Source of the DNA: Pseudomonas helvetica
GTDB taxonomy: Bacteria > Pseudomonadota > Gammaproteobacteria > Pseudomonadales > Pseudomonadaceae
Assembly (NCBI RefSeq): GCF_039908645.1
Contig: NZ_CP150917.1
Span: 556,501-620,500 of the forward strand
Length of the DNA stretch: 64,000 bases
Direction: 5' to 3'
A program made the translations under genes and the position numbers. Below, piece by piece: positions 10,462-19,935 of the stretch. Position 1 is the first letter of the stretch, and each line of letters starts with the position of its first letter. Under the pieces are notes generated by a model. The model saw nothing but the letters and a program-made list of their open reading frames with translations. It made no database searches and had not been told where the DNA came from.

Positions 10462-12366
10462 ATGGCCACTCCCAGCGCTAGCTCTTATAACGCAGACGCC
10501 ATCGAAGTCCTCTCGGGCCTCGACCCGGTGCGCAAACGCCCCGGCATGTACACCGACACCAGTCGGCCGAACCACCTTGCCCAGGAAGTCATCGACAACA
10601 GTGTCGACGAAGCCTTGGCCGGGCACGCGACATCGGTGCAGGTCATTCTCCACGCGGACCACTCCCTGGAAGTCAGCGATGACGGTCGTGGCATGCCGGT
10701 GGATATTCACCCTGAAGAGGGCGTCTCGGGCGTCGAGCTGATCCTCACCAAGCTGCACGCCGGCGGCAAGTTCTCGAACAAGAACTACCAGTTCTCCGGT
10801 GGTTTGCACGGGGTGGGTATTTCGGTGGTCAACGCCCTGTCGACCCAGGTCCGGGTGCGCGTCAAACGCGATGGCAACGAGTACCAGATGACCTTCGCCG
10901 ATGGCTACAAAGCCACCGACCTGGAAATCGTCGGCACCGTTGGCAAGCGCAACACCGGGACCAGCGTGTACTTCTCGCCGGACCCGAAATACTTCGACTC
11001 ACCGAAATTTTCCATCAGCCGCCTCAAGCACGTACTCAAGGCCAAGGCCGTGTTGTGCCCGGGGCTGCTGGTCAGCTTTGAAGACAAGGCCACCGGCGAA
11101 AAAGTCGAATGGCATTACGAAGACGGTCTGCGTTCCTATCTGGTAGACGCGGTCAGTGAATTCGAACGTCTGCCCGACGAACCCTTCTGCGGCAGCCTGG
11201 CCGGTAATAAAGAGGCGGTCGACTGGGCGCTGTTGTGGCTGCCTGAAGGTGGCGACAGCGTGCAGGAAAGCTACGTCAACCTGATCCCGACGGCCCAGGG
11301 CGGTACTCACGTCAACGGTTTGCGTCAGGGCTTGCTCGACGCAATGCGTGAGTTCTGCGAGTTCCGCAGCCTGCTGCCGCGTGGCGTGAAGCTGGCACCG
11401 GAAGATGTCTGGGAGCGCATTGCCTTCGTCCTCTCGATGAAAATGCAGGAGCCGCAATTCTCCGGCCAGACCAAAGAGCGCCTGTCGTCCCGCGAGGCGG
11501 CGGCGTTTGTTTCCGGCGTGGTCAAGGACGCTTTCAGCCTGTGGCTCAACGCGAATCCCGAGTTGGGCCTGCAACTGGCCGAGCTTGCGATCAATAACGC
11601 TGGTCGCCGTTTGAAGGCCAGCAAAAAGGTCGAGCGCAAACGCATCACCCAAGGACCGGCCTTGCCGGGCAAGCTCGCCGATTGCGCCGGGCAGGACCCA
11701 ATGCGTTCCGAGCTGTTCCTGGTGGAAGGTGATTCCGCCGGCGGTTCGGCCAAGCAAGCGCGGGACAAAGAGTTCCAGGCGATCCTGCCGCTGCGCGGGA
11801 AGATTCTGAACACTTGGGAAGTCGACGGCAGCGAAGTGCTGGCCAGCCAGGAAGTGCACAACATTGCCGTGGCCATTGGTGTTGATCCGGGCGCTGCGGA
11901 CATGAGCCAGCTGCGTTACGGCAAGATCTGCATCCTCGCCGACGCCGACTCCGATGGTCTGCACATCGCGACCTTGCTGTGTGCCTTGTTCGTCCAGCAT
12001 TTCCGGCCGTTGGTGGACGCCGGTCACGTCTATGTGGCGATGCCGCCGCTGTACCGTATCGACCTCGGCAAAGAGATTTACTACGCCCTCGATGAAGCCG
12101 AGCGCGATGGCATTCTCGATCGCCTGGTGGCCGAGAAGAAACGCGGCAAGCCGCAGGTCACCCGATTCAAGGGGCTGGGTGAAATGAACCCGCCGCAACT
12201 GCGTGAAACCACCATGGACCCGAACACTCGACGTCTGGTGCAACTGACGCTGGATGATTTCGAAGCCACCTCGGAAATGATGGACATGCTGCTGGCGAAA
12301 AAACGCGCTGGCGACCGCAAGTCCTGGCTGGAATCCAAAGGCAACCTGGCCGAGGTTCTGGGCTGA
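10462..12366 (+). CDS. parE: DNA topoisomerase IV subunit B
   Basis: 634 aa. ATPase subunit of topoisomerase IV, which decatenates daughter chromosomes with ParC. The GHKL ATPase region shows IDNSVDEALAGHA, SDDGRGMPV and GGLHGVGISVVNAL. The TOPRIM part shows ELFLVEGDSAGGSAKQARD, PLRGKILN and ADADSDGLHI. The C-terminus FKGLGEMNPPQL is standard for the type IIA B subunit. Length fits ParE rather than the longer GyrB. The stop overlaps the next gene's start (TGATG). parC lies 1 kb downstream. Confidence 0.97.
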   Translation: MATPSASSYNADAIEVLSGLDPVRKRPGMYTDTSRPNHLAQEVIDNSVDEALAGHATSVQVILHADHSLEVSDDGRGMPVDIHPEEGVSGVELILTKLHAGGKFSNKNYQFSGGLHGVGISVVNALSTQVRVRVKRDGNEYQMTFADGYKATDLEIVGTVGKRNTGTSVYFSPDPKYFDSPKFSISRLKHVLKAKAVLCPGLLVSFEDKATGEKVEWHYEDGLRSYLVDAVSEFERLPDEPFCGSLAGNKEAVDWALLWLPEGGDSVQESYVNLIPTAQGGTHVNGLRQGLLDAMREFCEFRSLLPRGVKLAPEDVWERIAFVLSMKMQEPQFSGQTKERLSSREAAAFVSGVVKDAFSLWLNANPELGLQLAELAINNAGRRLKASKKVERKRITQGPALPGKLADCAGQDPMRSELFLVEGDSAGGSAKQARDKEFQAILPLRGKILNTWEVDGSEVLASQEVHNIAVAIGVDPGAADMSQLRYGKICILADADSDGLHIATLLCALFVQHFRPLVDAGHVYVAMPPLYRIDLGKEIYYALDEAERDGILDRLVAEKKRGKPQVTRFKGLGEMNPPQLRETTMDPNTRRLVQLTLDDFEATSEMMDMLLAKKRAGDRKSWLESKGNLAEVLG

Positions 12367-13349
12367 TGCGGAGCGGTTTCGCCCTCGCGTTGCTGTTGTT
12401 GGCGTCCGCCGTTGCGGCGGAGCCTGCGCCGGAACTGACGCTGGTTTCCGAGCACGCCGTGGAGGGCATGCGCGGCGGTAACCTGTCGGGGCTGGCGCAA
12501 TGCGGCAAAGACCTGTGGACGGTTTCCGATCGTGATGATGATCAGATCTACCGGCTCGATACCAGCGAGCGCGTCTGGCAGGCCGAAACCGTGCGCATCA
12601 ATGTGCCGCCGGTGCCTGACAGCGGGTTGCCCTGGGGGCTGAAGTCGCGCACCTGGGCGGCATCGTTCGTGCGCGGTGGAAACCTCGACTTCGAGGGGAT
12701 CACCTGCGACAAGGCCGGTAACCGCTACATCGTCAGTGAAGCCCATGCGGCGGTGCTGCAAGTGCCGGTACAGGGGCCAGCCGCGTGGCTGAAAATTTCA
12801 CCGATCATGGTTCGCGAGGCGCGAGCCAGCGGCATGTTGCTGCATTTCAACGCGCTGTTCGAAGGACTGGCGATCAGTCCGCAAGGCGATCAGCTATGGC
12901 TGGCGGCCGAGCGCGAGCGGCGTGGTTTGTTGCTGGTCAAGCGCCAACAGACCGTCTGGGACTGTGACGGCAGCTGTGTGCTGTTGAGCGAAGCTGGCAA
13001 GGAAATGCAGCCCGCGCCATTTCCCAATGCCAAGCCGGTATCCAAGGATTTTGCGGATCTGGCACTGTTCAACGGCAAGCTCTTCACCCTGGAACGCAAT
13101 GCGTTTCAAATCTGCCGTCGCGATGCGCTGAGCGCCAAGGTCGAGCGCTGCTGGTCATTTGCGGCTGAAGCCTTGCAGGAACATCGACGCTATTCACAGC
13201 CCTATGGTCTTGCCGAAGCACTGGTGGTCGACGTTGATGGCGCCTGGATCGGCATCGACAACAACAATGGTGCTCGCGCGGATGGCGAAGCCCGGCCGAT
13301 TGTCTGGCGCTTTGCCGCGCCGCAAGGCGGCTGGGACGCCAAGTCGTGA
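12366..13349 (+). CDS. Secreted esterase-like/phytase-like beta-propeller protein
   Basis: 327 aa. Residues 1-18 (MRSGFALALLLLASAVAA) form a signal peptide, so the mature protein is periplasmic or exported. The body carries the pattern of the 'esterase-like activity of phytase' domain: GGNLSGLAQCGKDLWTVSDRDDDQIYRL at residues 38-65, NLDFEGITCD, LFEGLAISPQGDQLWLAAERE and WIGIDNNNGARADGE. Acid-rich loops (DRDDD, DNNN) suggest metal binding. It is translationally coupled to parE (TGATG). Its substrate is unknown. Confidence 0.8.
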   Translation: MRSGFALALLLLASAVAAEPAPELTLVSEHAVEGMRGGNLSGLAQCGKDLWTVSDRDDDQIYRLDTSERVWQAETVRINVPPVPDSGLPWGLKSRTWAASFVRGGNLDFEGITCDKAGNRYIVSEAHAAVLQVPVQGPAAWLKISPIMVREARASGMLLHFNALFEGLAISPQGDQLWLAAERERRGLLLVKRQQTVWDCDGSCVLLSEAGKEMQPAPFPNAKPVSKDFADLALFNGKLFTLERNAFQICRRDALSAKVERCWSFAAEALQEHRRYSQPYGLAEALVVDVDGAWIGIDNNNGARADGEARPIVWRFAAPQGGWDAKS

Positions 13350-13417
13350 GCATCCTGAAAAAACTTGAATTTACCCAGCGCAGTGGCACCTTGTTGCTGC
13401 GCCAGACAACGAACTGA
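13346..13417 (+). pseudogene. Relic: C-terminal end of a probable retropepsin-like (clan AA) protease gene
   Basis: A 23-codon frame opening with GTG inside the preceding stop reads [19 protein letters not shown] and ends just before parC. This looks like the last beta strands of TIGR02281-type aspartic proteases, which typically end with '(L)GM..L..LEF.QR.G.L.LR'. No DTG/DSG active-site part exists nearby, so the bulk of the gene appears deleted. Identification is from memory of the family's end and of the gene order in related Pseudomonas. It could also be a chance frame. Confidence 0.4.
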
Positions 13418-13427
13418 TGAGGCCCGC

Positions 13428-15692
13428 ATGAGCGACTCCCTGGATCTCAGCCTGGACGGCGTTGAACGCCGTTCACTGGCCGACTTCACCGAAAATGCCT
13501 ACCTCAACTACTCCATGTACGTGATCATGGACCGTGCTTTGCCGCACATCGGCGACGGCTTGAAACCTGTACAGCGGCGTATCATCTACGCCATGAGCGA
13601 GTTGGGGCTGGACGCTGACTCCAAGCACAAGAAGTCCGCGCGTACGGTCGGTGACGTGCTCGGCAAGTTCCACCCGCACGGCGACTCGGCGTGCTACGAA
13701 GCCATGGTGCTGATGGCCCAGCCGTTCAGCTACCGCTACACGCTGGTGGACGGGCAGGGTAACTGGGGTGCGCCGGACGATCCGAAATCCTTCGCGGCCA
13801 TGCGTTACACCGAGGCGCGCCTGTCGCGTTATTCCGAAGTGCTGCTCAGCGAACTGGGCCAGGGCACGGCGGATTGGGGTCCGAACTTCGACGGCACCCT
13901 CGATGAACCGCTGGTATTGCCAGCACGTTTGCCGAACATCCTGCTCAACGGCACCACTGGCATCGCCGTGGGTATGGCCACAGACGTTCCGCCGCACAAC
14001 CTGCGGGAAGTTGCCACGGCCTGCGTGCGTTTGCTCGATGAACCGAAAGCCACGGTCGAGCAGCTCTGTGAGCACATCCAGGGCCCGGATTATCCGACCG
14101 AAGCGGAAATCATCACACCGCGCGCCGACCTGCTGAAAATCTACGAAACCGGTCGCGGTTCGGTGCGCATGCGCGCCGTGTATCACATCGAAGACGGCGA
14201 CATTGTCGTCACCGCGCTGCCGCATCAGGTCTCCGGTGCCAAAGTGCTGGAACAGATTGCCGCGATGATGCAGGCCAAGCCGTCCAAGGCGCCGCAAGTG
14301 GCGGACCTGCGCGATGAGTCGGACCACGAGAACCCATGCCGTATCGTGATCATTCCGGTCAACAGCCGGGTCGATCATGAAGCGTTGATGCAGCACCTGT
14401 TTGCCAGCACCGAGCTGGAGTCGAGCTACCGGGTCAACATCAATATCATTGGCCTGGACGGCAAACCGCAGCTGAAGAATCTGCGGGCGTTGCTGGTGGA
14501 GTGGCTGGAGTTCCGGGTTCAGACCGTGCGCCGCCGCTTGCAATTTCGCCTGGACAAGGTCGAGCGTCGCCTGCACCTGTTGGACGGCTTGCTGATCGCG
14601 TACCTCAACCTGGATGAAGTGATCCACATCATCCGTACCGAGGAACACCCGAAAGCCAAGCTGATCGAACGCTTTGCCCTGAGCGAAATCCAGGCTGACT
14701 ACATTCTCGACACTCGCCTGCGTCAGTTGGCGCGACTCGAAGAAATGAAGCTGCGCGATGAGCAGGATGAACTGCTCAAGGAACAAGCCAAGCTGCAAGC
14801 CTTGCTGGGCAGCGAAACCAAGCTGAAGAAGCTGGTGCGCAGCGAGCTGATCAAAGACGCCGAAACCTATGGCGACGACCGTCGCTCGCCGATTGTCGAG
14901 CGTGCCGAAGCCAAAGCGCTGACCGAGCACGATCTGCTGCCGAACGAAAAAGTCACCGTAGTGCTGTCCGAGAAAGGCTGGGTGCGCTCGGCCAAGGGCC
15001 ACGACATCGACGCCACCGGGCTTTCGTACAAGGCCGGGGACGGCTTCAAGACCGCAGCGGCCGGTCGTTCCAACCAGTTTGCGGTGTTCATCGATTCCAC
15101 CGGTCGCAGTTATTCGGTGCCGGCGCACACGCTGCCATCGGCCCGTGGCCAGGGTGAGCCGCTGACGGGGCGTCTGACGCCGCCACCCGGCGCGACCTTC
15201 GAATGCGTGTTGATGCCTGAAGACGATGGGCTGTATGTCATTGCCTCGGACGCCGGTTACGGTTTCGTGGTCAAGGGTGAAGACCTGCAAGCCAAGAACA
15301 AGGCCGGCAAGGCGCTGTTGAGCCTGCCGAACAACGCCAAGGTGATTCTGCCGCGTCCGGTCGCTGACCGTGAGCAGAACTGGTTGGCCTCGGTCACCAC
15401 CGAAGGTCGCTTGCTGATTTTCAAAATCAGCGATCTGCCGCAGCTGGGCAAGGGCAAAGGCAACAAGATCATCGGTATCTCCGGCGAACGTGTAGCCAGT
15501 CGCGAGGAATATGTCACCGACATCGCGGTATTGCCGGAAGGCGCGACCCTGGTATTGCAGGCCGGTAAGCGCACGCTGTCGCTTAAAGCCGATGACCTCG
15601 AACACTATAAAGGTGAGCGCGGACGCCGTGGCAACAAGCTGCCACGGGGCTTTCAGCGCGTTGATGCACTATTGGTAGAAGCTATCAATTAA
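13428..15692 (+). CDS. parC: DNA topoisomerase IV subunit A
   Basis: 754 aa. Breakage-reunion subunit paired with ParE. The winged-helix/CAP region holds [11 protein letters not shown] and [14 protein letters not shown], and the catalytic Tyr lies in [12 protein letters not shown]. The quinolone-determining positions read Ser87 and Glu91, the susceptible state. The C-terminal half has degenerate beta-pinwheel blades ([21 protein letters not shown]), shorter than in GyrA as expected for ParC. ATG 13428 follows GAGGCCC; an in-frame upstream ATG at 13365 runs through the relic sequence and is not favoured. Confidence 0.96.
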   Translation: MSDSLDLSLDGVERRSLADFTENAYLNYSMYVIMDRALPHIGDGLKPVQRRIIYAMSELGLDADSKHKKSARTVGDVLGKFHPHGDSACYEAMVLMAQPFSYRYTLVDGQGNWGAPDDPKSFAAMRYTEARLSRYSEVLLSELGQGTADWGPNFDGTLDEPLVLPARLPNILLNGTTGIAVGMATDVPPHNLREVATACVRLLDEPKATVEQLCEHIQGPDYPTEAEIITPRADLLKIYETGRGSVRMRAVYHIEDGDIVVTALPHQVSGAKVLEQIAAMMQAKPSKAPQVADLRDESDHENPCRIVIIPVNSRVDHEALMQHLFASTELESSYRVNINIIGLDGKPQLKNLRALLVEWLEFRVQTVRRRLQFRLDKVERRLHLLDGLLIAYLNLDEVIHIIRTEEHPKAKLIERFALSEIQADYILDTRLRQLARLEEMKLRDEQDELLKEQAKLQALLGSETKLKKLVRSELIKDAETYGDDRRSPIVERAEAKALTEHDLLPNEKVTVVLSEKGWVRSAKGHDIDATGLSYKAGDGFKTAAAGRSNQFAVFIDSTGRSYSVPAHTLPSARGQGEPLTGRLTPPPGATFECVLMPEDDGLYVIASDAGYGFVVKGEDLQAKNKAGKALLSLPNNAKVILPRPVADREQNWLASVTTEGRLLIFKISDLPQLGKGKGNKIIGISGERVASREEYVTDIAVLPEGATLVLQAGKRTLSLKADDLEHYKGERGRRGNKLPRGFQRVDALLVEAIN

Positions 15693-15754
15693 GCGGTCCA
15701 GCGTGCTCGATCTACGATTTAACCCGTAGATCGATGCTTTCGCGCTGGAGTCGG

Positions 15755-15783
15755 AGGCCATATTCACGGATGATATGGCCTTT
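15755..15783 (+). terminator. Hairpin after parC
   Basis: GGCCATAT/ATATGGCC stem with a 9-base loop followed by TTTC, 63 bases after the parC stop. A second palindrome (GATCTACG/CGTAGATC) lies just before it. Confidence 0.5.
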
Positions 15784-15866
15784 CAAACGTGGGCGTGGTC
15801 CTGCGTTCTTCATATTGATTGAGTATTTTTCACTGTGACCGGCTCGTTGGCCGTCACTTGGATGGG

Positions 15867-16577
15867 ATGATGACTGTTCTGCGCCTTCCTCTACTTTTGT
15901 TGCTCGCTGGCGTATTTGGCCTGGCGGGTTGCAGCGTTCACCAGCCGGTGTCGCTGTATCAGCTGGACAGCGGAAGTCCGGCTCAGCCTGCGCAAAGCGC
16001 GGGCATGGCGGTTTTGTTGGGCCCGGTATCGATCGCCGATTACCTGCAACGTGAAACCCTGCTGCAGCGCCAGCCTGATGGCAGCCTGCAAGCGTCCACC
16101 GACGGTCGTTGGGCGGGCAGCCTGTCTTCGGACATCAATCAGCTTCTGTTGCGCCAGGTGGCCGGCCATCTGGACAGCCAGCGCGTAGTGCTGGCACCGG
16201 CGACCCTGGGTTTCACCCCGGATGTACAGGTTTTGCTGTCGATCACTCGCCTGGATTCGGGTGAGTCGCAACCGGCGATCCTCGATGCCCAGTGGCGTTT
16301 GATCGACCGTCGTGGCCAGGTGCGTGACAACCGCATCATTCATCTGCAAGAGCCGCACGCCAGTGGTACGGCCGCTCAGGTGCAGGCCCAGGGCATATTG
16401 CTGCAGCGTTTGGCCGAGCAGCTGTCGGTCGCGCTCAAGCCGCTGGCCAATCAGCCACCGGTTGTCGAAGCACCGCGTAAACCTGCGTCCAAGCCGGCGG
16501 CGCCGGCAGAGCCGGAGAAACCGAAGATCCCGATGGCTTCACCGATTCGCACGGACATGGAAGTGTTCAGGTTCTGA
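15867..16577 (+). CDS. PqiC/YmbA-family lipoprotein
   Basis: 236 aa. The N-terminus has a hydrophobic stretch (VLRLPLLLLLAGVFGLAGC) with lipobox LAGC, so it should be lipidated. The domain of about residues 25-185 matches the ABC-type transport auxiliary lipoprotein family (DUF330, PqiC): YQLDSG, VLLGPVSIADYLQR, WAGSLSSDINQLLLRQVAGHL. The C-terminal 45 residues are Pro/Lys/Ala-rich. PqiC works with the MCE protein PqiB in lipid traffic, but no MCE genes lie in this window, so the partner is elsewhere. ATG 15867 or 15870 is preferred; an ATG at 15819 would put 16 polar residues before the signal. Confidence 0.75.
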   Translation: MMTVLRLPLLLLLAGVFGLAGCSVHQPVSLYQLDSGSPAQPAQSAGMAVLLGPVSIADYLQRETLLQRQPDGSLQASTDGRWAGSLSSDINQLLLRQVAGHLDSQRVVLAPATLGFTPDVQVLLSITRLDSGESQPAILDAQWRLIDRRGQVRDNRIIHLQEPHASGTAAQVQAQGILLQRLAEQLSVALKPLANQPPVVEAPRKPASKPAAPAEPEKPKIPMASPIRTDMEVFRF

Positions 16578-16595
16578 GGTGATTGCCGTACAGAC

Positions 16596-16626
16596 AAAGC
16601 CCGCGTTGATGCGGGCTTTGTTGTTT
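16596..16626 (+). terminator. Rho-independent terminator after the PqiC-like gene
   Basis: AAAGCCCGC/GCGGGCTTT stem with a 6-base loop followed by GTTGTTT, starting 19 bases after the stop codon. Confidence 0.8.
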
Positions 16627-16679
16627 CTGGCGGTTGGAAGGGAGAATGCAGGCAGCACCGTGCTGCGGGGCCAACGCAT

Positions 16680-16838
16680 GTAGCAGCTGCCGAGCCTGCG
16701 AGGCTGCGTTCGGCCGCGAAGCGGTCGTGAAACCAGGTAACTTGTTCTTTCAGACAAGCCGCGTGCACAGGATTTGCGAGGACTTCGCCCGATCGCGGTC
16801 CGCCTCGAACGCAGCCTCGCAGGCTCGGCAGCTGCTAC
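16680..16838. repeat. REP-type inverted repeat (GTAGCAGCTGCCGAGCC family)
   Basis: GTAGCAGCTGCCGAGCCTGC at the left is mirrored by GCAGGCTCGGCAGCTGCTAC at the right, bounding about 159 bp. This is a different REP family from the GTGGCGAGGG elements. It occupies the gap between convergent transcription units. Confidence 0.75.
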
Positions 16839-16866
16839 GTATACGGTTTCTATGCCGTCGGCCATG

Positions 16867-16904
16867 AAAAAGCCCGCAGGCAATCACTCGTCTGCGGGCT
16901 TTTT
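16867..16904. terminator. Bidirectional terminator downstream of the AhpA/YtjB-type gene
   Basis: AAAAAGCCCGCAG/CTGCGGGCTTTTT stem. On the minus strand it lies 16 bases past the stop of the gene ending at 16920. Confidence 0.8.
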
Positions 16905-16919
16905 GGTTCACGGCCGGGT

Positions 16920-18461
16920 TCAGCTCTTGGCGCGTGTCTCGTGCATGCGCGCCAGTTGCCGCTCCAGCATCGACGGGTAAGGTTCCATCAACCGTTCGAC
17001 GCAGCAAGCGCCTTCAGGGCTGGCGATTGGGCGGATCCGCGCACGTTGGCGGATCAGTACGTCGTCGCTGATCTTGCGCTCCACCAGCAGCAGGTTTCGG
17101 CTGTGCTGGGACAATGCGAGCGCATCCTGAGCGGTTTCGGTCAGCAGCAGATCAATCTGGCTGAGGCCGAAGAGTCCATCGCCCAAGGTCAGGCCCAGCT
17201 GCAATTGCAGGGTGATGCCGCTGTCGGCGACTTCGATCTGCAACTGGTGGCCGAGCGCACGCAGCAACTCACCGCAGCAGATGGCGTTGGTCAGGTAGTC
17301 TTCACCGCTGTCTTCACTGTGGAACAGCATCAGCGTGCTGCCATCGTTCAGGGTGTGCAGTTCGCTTTCATACAGCGAAGCCGCCTGGTCCAGGCAGTCG
17401 CGATAACGCTCCAGCAGTTCGGTCAGGCGTGCGCGTGGCAGGCGGCGCAGTTGCTCCTGAGCACCCAGCTGCACCGCCAATACCGCGCTGTGCTGCGGTT
17501 GCGCAGGGGCAGCAGGCTTGTTGAGTTGCGGCTTGGCAACGGGCGCGGCGGCAGCGGTGTCGCGAAGGTCGGCAAAAGGATCATCTTCGTCCAGTTCGTC
17601 TTCTTCAGCGCTGACCACGTGCCGTGCTGCCGGTTTCAGGCCGGCCACCGGAGCGCTCTCGTCGAAGCTTGGGTCGCGCAGGTTACGCACTTCGAAGCTC
17701 GGTTCGGCCTCTTCAGTGTCTTCGAAATCGTCGAATTCTGGCTCTGGCTCGGGTTCAGGCTCGACCTTTTCGGGTGCATAACTGCTGTGGAGCTGGCGAG
17801 CCAGGTCACCGATTTCGTCCTGGCGCTGAGTCGCCGGGGTGTGTTCGTCAATGTCGCGCAACCACACCCGCAATTGCAGCAGCGGCGTGGAGATGTGCCG
17901 ACCCAGGCGCAAGCTCAGGGCCAGGGACAACGCCAGCAGGATCGCGCTGAGAATGCCCATGCTTTGCAGGCTGATGGTCATCGGCTGCTGGAACTGCGCC
18001 ATGTCCAGGCTGATCCGCAGTTGACCGGCCGTCACGTCCTGAAAGGTGATCTTGCTCTCGTACATGCCTTCGGCTTCGCCCAGCAAGCCATGCTTGGGGC
18101 GCTGTCCGGCCTCGGCGAGAATCCGGTTGTCCACGCTATAAATAGCCGCGTGAGCCACCAACGGGTTCTTGGTCAGGTTGTTCAGCAATACGTTGAGGCT
18201 GAGGATGTCGTTGGACACCAACAGTTCGGTCGCCGACATCGCTGTCTGGGTAGTCAGGCTCTGGCCGAGGGCATCCGCTTGCTCGTGCATGGCCTGTTTG
18301 AACTGCAGACCCATCACGCAGGCGTAGATCACCAGGGCCAATGCGACCAGGATCACGTTATGGCTGGCAATGCGCAATGCAATCGGTACACGGCGATGGC
18401 GCAGTGCCCGGAAGATCAGCAGAAAGAAGTTATCGGTTTTAACTGGCGTAGGCCGGTTCAC
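16920..18461 (-). CDS. AhpA/YtjB-family membrane protein with a cyclase-like C-terminal domain
   Basis: 513 aa from GTG 18461 (reads MNRPTPVKTDNFF). An in-frame ATG at 18522-18524 would add 21 residues. Topology: helix about residues 33-51, a periplasmic sensor-like part about 52-165, a second helix about 170-190, then a HAMP-like stretch (HISTPLLQLRVWLRDID). A low-complexity acidic linker (EPEPEPEPEFDDFED) follows. The last 170 residues (LAVQLGAQEQL to the end) resemble a degenerate class III nucleotide-cyclase homology domain, with LQLGLTLGDGLFGL and ETAQDALALSQHS. It sits divergent from serB, as ytjB/smp does in E. coli. Role unknown. Confidence 0.7.
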   Translation of the reverse strand: MNRPTPVKTDNFFLLIFRALRHRRVPIALRIASHNVILVALALVIYACVMGLQFKQAMHEQADALGQSLTTQTAMSATELLVSNDILSLNVLLNNLTKNPLVAHAAIYSVDNRILAEAGQRPKHGLLGEAEGMYESKITFQDVTAGQLRISLDMAQFQQPMTISLQSMGILSAILLALSLALSLRLGRHISTPLLQLRVWLRDIDEHTPATQRQDEIGDLARQLHSSYAPEKVEPEPEPEPEFDDFEDTEEAEPSFEVRNLRDPSFDESAPVAGLKPAARHVVSAEEDELDEDDPFADLRDTAAAAPVAKPQLNKPAAPAQPQHSAVLAVQLGAQEQLRRLPRARLTELLERYRDCLDQAASLYESELHTLNDGSTLMLFHSEDSGEDYLTNAICCGELLRALGHQLQIEVADSGITLQLQLGLTLGDGLFGLSQIDLLLTETAQDALALSQHSRNLLLVERKISDDVLIRQRARIRPIASPEGACCVERLMEPYPSMLERQLARMHETRAKS

Positions 18462-18595
18462 TGAGCTCGGCTCTTTTGTCCGTGAAGTTGACGCGCAGTA
18501 TAGCGACAGGCCCCAGACCGGCAAAGCGCTCGCTGTGCCCGATGGTCACTGAAAGTGGGTAGAATGCGGTTTTTTTCCACTTGCGGGGGTGCGCC

Positions 18596-19810
18596 TTGCG
18601 CGAAATCGTCCTGATAAACATCACGGGAGTCGACCGTCCGGGTCTGACTGCGGCCATTACCGGTGTACTGGCCCAGGGTGGTGTGAACATTCTCGACATC
18701 GGTCAGGCGGTGATCCACGACACGTTGTCGTTCGGCATCCTGGTTGAAATTCCCGACACCGAACAGGGTTCGTCGGTGCTCAAGGACATCCTGTTCAAGG
18801 CCTACGAGCTGGGGCAACAGGTGCGTTTCACGCCGGTCTCCGAAGAGGATTACCAGCTGTGGGTCGGCGCTCAAGGCAAGAAACGCCACATTGTGACCTT
18901 GCTGACCCGCAAAGTGACGGCCGAGCAGTTGCAGCGCGTGAGTTCGATCACTGCCAAATACGGGCTGAACATCGATCACATCGACCGTCTGTCCGGACGT
19001 ATGCCACTGGACACTCCAGCTGACAAGGGCAAGGGCTGCATTGAGTTTTCCGTGCGTGGCGAAGCGGCCGATCCGCAGGCCCTGCGTGCCGAGTTCCTCA
19101 GCGTGGCCCAGGAACTGAACGTCGATATCGCCTTCCAGGAAGATTCGCTGTTCCGTCGCAATCGTCGTCTGGCGGTATTCGACATGGATTCGACACTGAT
19201 CGAAGCCGAAGTTATCGACGAGCTGGCCAAGGCTGCCGGGGTGGGCGAGAAGGTGTCGGAAATCACCGAGCGGGCGATGGCCGGCGAACTGGATTTCCGC
19301 GCCAGCTTCAAGGAGCGCCTGGCCTTGCTCAAAGGGCTGGACGTCAGCGTGCTGGACTCGATCGGGGCCTCCCTGCGCCTGACCGAAGGTGCTGAAACCT
19401 TGTTCGCCGAACTCAAGCGCCTGGGCTACAAGACGGCCATTCTGTCGGGCGGTTTCACTTACTTTGCCAAACAGCTGCAAGCCAAGCTGGGCATCGACTA
19501 TGTGTTCGCCAATGAACTGGAAGTGGTCGACGGCAAAGTGACCGGTGTGGCTGTCGAGCCAATCGTCGATGCACAGCGCAAAGCCGATTTGCTGCGTGAG
19601 CTGGCGCACAAGGAAGGCTTGCGTCTGGAGCAGACCATTGCCGTCGGCGACGGTGCCAACGATTTGCCGATGCTGGCAATTGCAGGTCTGGGCGTGGCGT
19701 TCCGTGCCAAGCCGCTGGTCAAACAGTCGGCCAAGCAGGCGATTTCGACCCTGGGGCTGGATGGCGTGCTGTATCTGCTGGGCTTCAGAGACCGCGACGG
19801 TCAGCTCTGA
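18596..19810 (+). CDS. serB: Phosphoserine phosphatase
   Basis: 404 aa. SerB catalyses the last step of serine synthesis. Two N-terminal ACT domains (starting LREIVLINITGVDRPG and KKRHIVTLLTRK) precede a HAD phosphatase domain. The nucleophile motif is VFDMDSTLIEAE (about residue 195), motif II is ILSGGFTYF, and motif III/IV is VGDGANDLPML. The start is TTG 18596: GCGGGGG lies upstream and this gives the usual Pseudomonas SerB N-terminus; the in-frame ATG at 18581 lacks a ribosome site. It is divergent from the YtjB-type gene with a 134-base gap that must hold both promoters. Confidence 0.95.
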   Translation: MREIVLINITGVDRPGLTAAITGVLAQGGVNILDIGQAVIHDTLSFGILVEIPDTEQGSSVLKDILFKAYELGQQVRFTPVSEEDYQLWVGAQGKKRHIVTLLTRKVTAEQLQRVSSITAKYGLNIDHIDRLSGRMPLDTPADKGKGCIEFSVRGEAADPQALRAEFLSVAQELNVDIAFQEDSLFRRNRRLAVFDMDSTLIEAEVIDELAKAAGVGEKVSEITERAMAGELDFRASFKERLALLKGLDVSVLDSIGASLRLTEGAETLFAELKRLGYKTAILSGGFTYFAKQLQAKLGIDYVFANELEVVDGKVTGVAVEPIVDAQRKADLLRELAHKEGLRLEQTIAVGDGANDLPMLAIAGLGVAFRAKPLVKQSAKQAISTLGLDGVLYLLGFRDRDGQL

Positions 19811-19825
19811 ACCGAATCAAGTGCC

Positions 19826-19856
19826 AAAAAAAACGCCGCAAATAGCGGCGTTTTTT
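19826..19856 (+). terminator. Rho-independent terminator after serB
   Basis: AAAAAAACGCCGC/GCGGCGTTTTTT stem-loop beginning 16 bases past the serB stop; the A-tract on the left also makes it usable for psd on the other strand. Confidence 0.85.
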
Positions 19857-19862
19857 CTGTGC

Positions 19863-19929
19863 GCAGGAGCTGCCGCAGGCTGCGATCTTTTGATCTTCGC
19901 GATCTCGCAGGTGTCAAAAGATCGCAGGC
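19863..19929. repeat. REP-like inverted repeat (GGAGCTGCCGCAGGCTGCGATC type)
   Basis: CAGGAGCTGCCGCAGGCTGCGATCTTTTGATC is partly mirrored by GTGTCAAAAGATCGCAGGCC. This is a third REP-like family in the window, lying between the convergent serB and psd. Confidence 0.6.
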
Positions 19930-19935
19930 CTTTGG

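Noticed and set aside
13680..13705. Possible quinolone-resistance substitution in ParC
   Set aside because: Ser87 and Glu91 are the susceptible residues.
13473..15605. Long minus-strand frame opposite parC (710 codons), with similar ones opposite thiC, ygiQ and rnr
   Set aside because: These are codon-bias shadows; the plus-strand genes fully explain the sequence.
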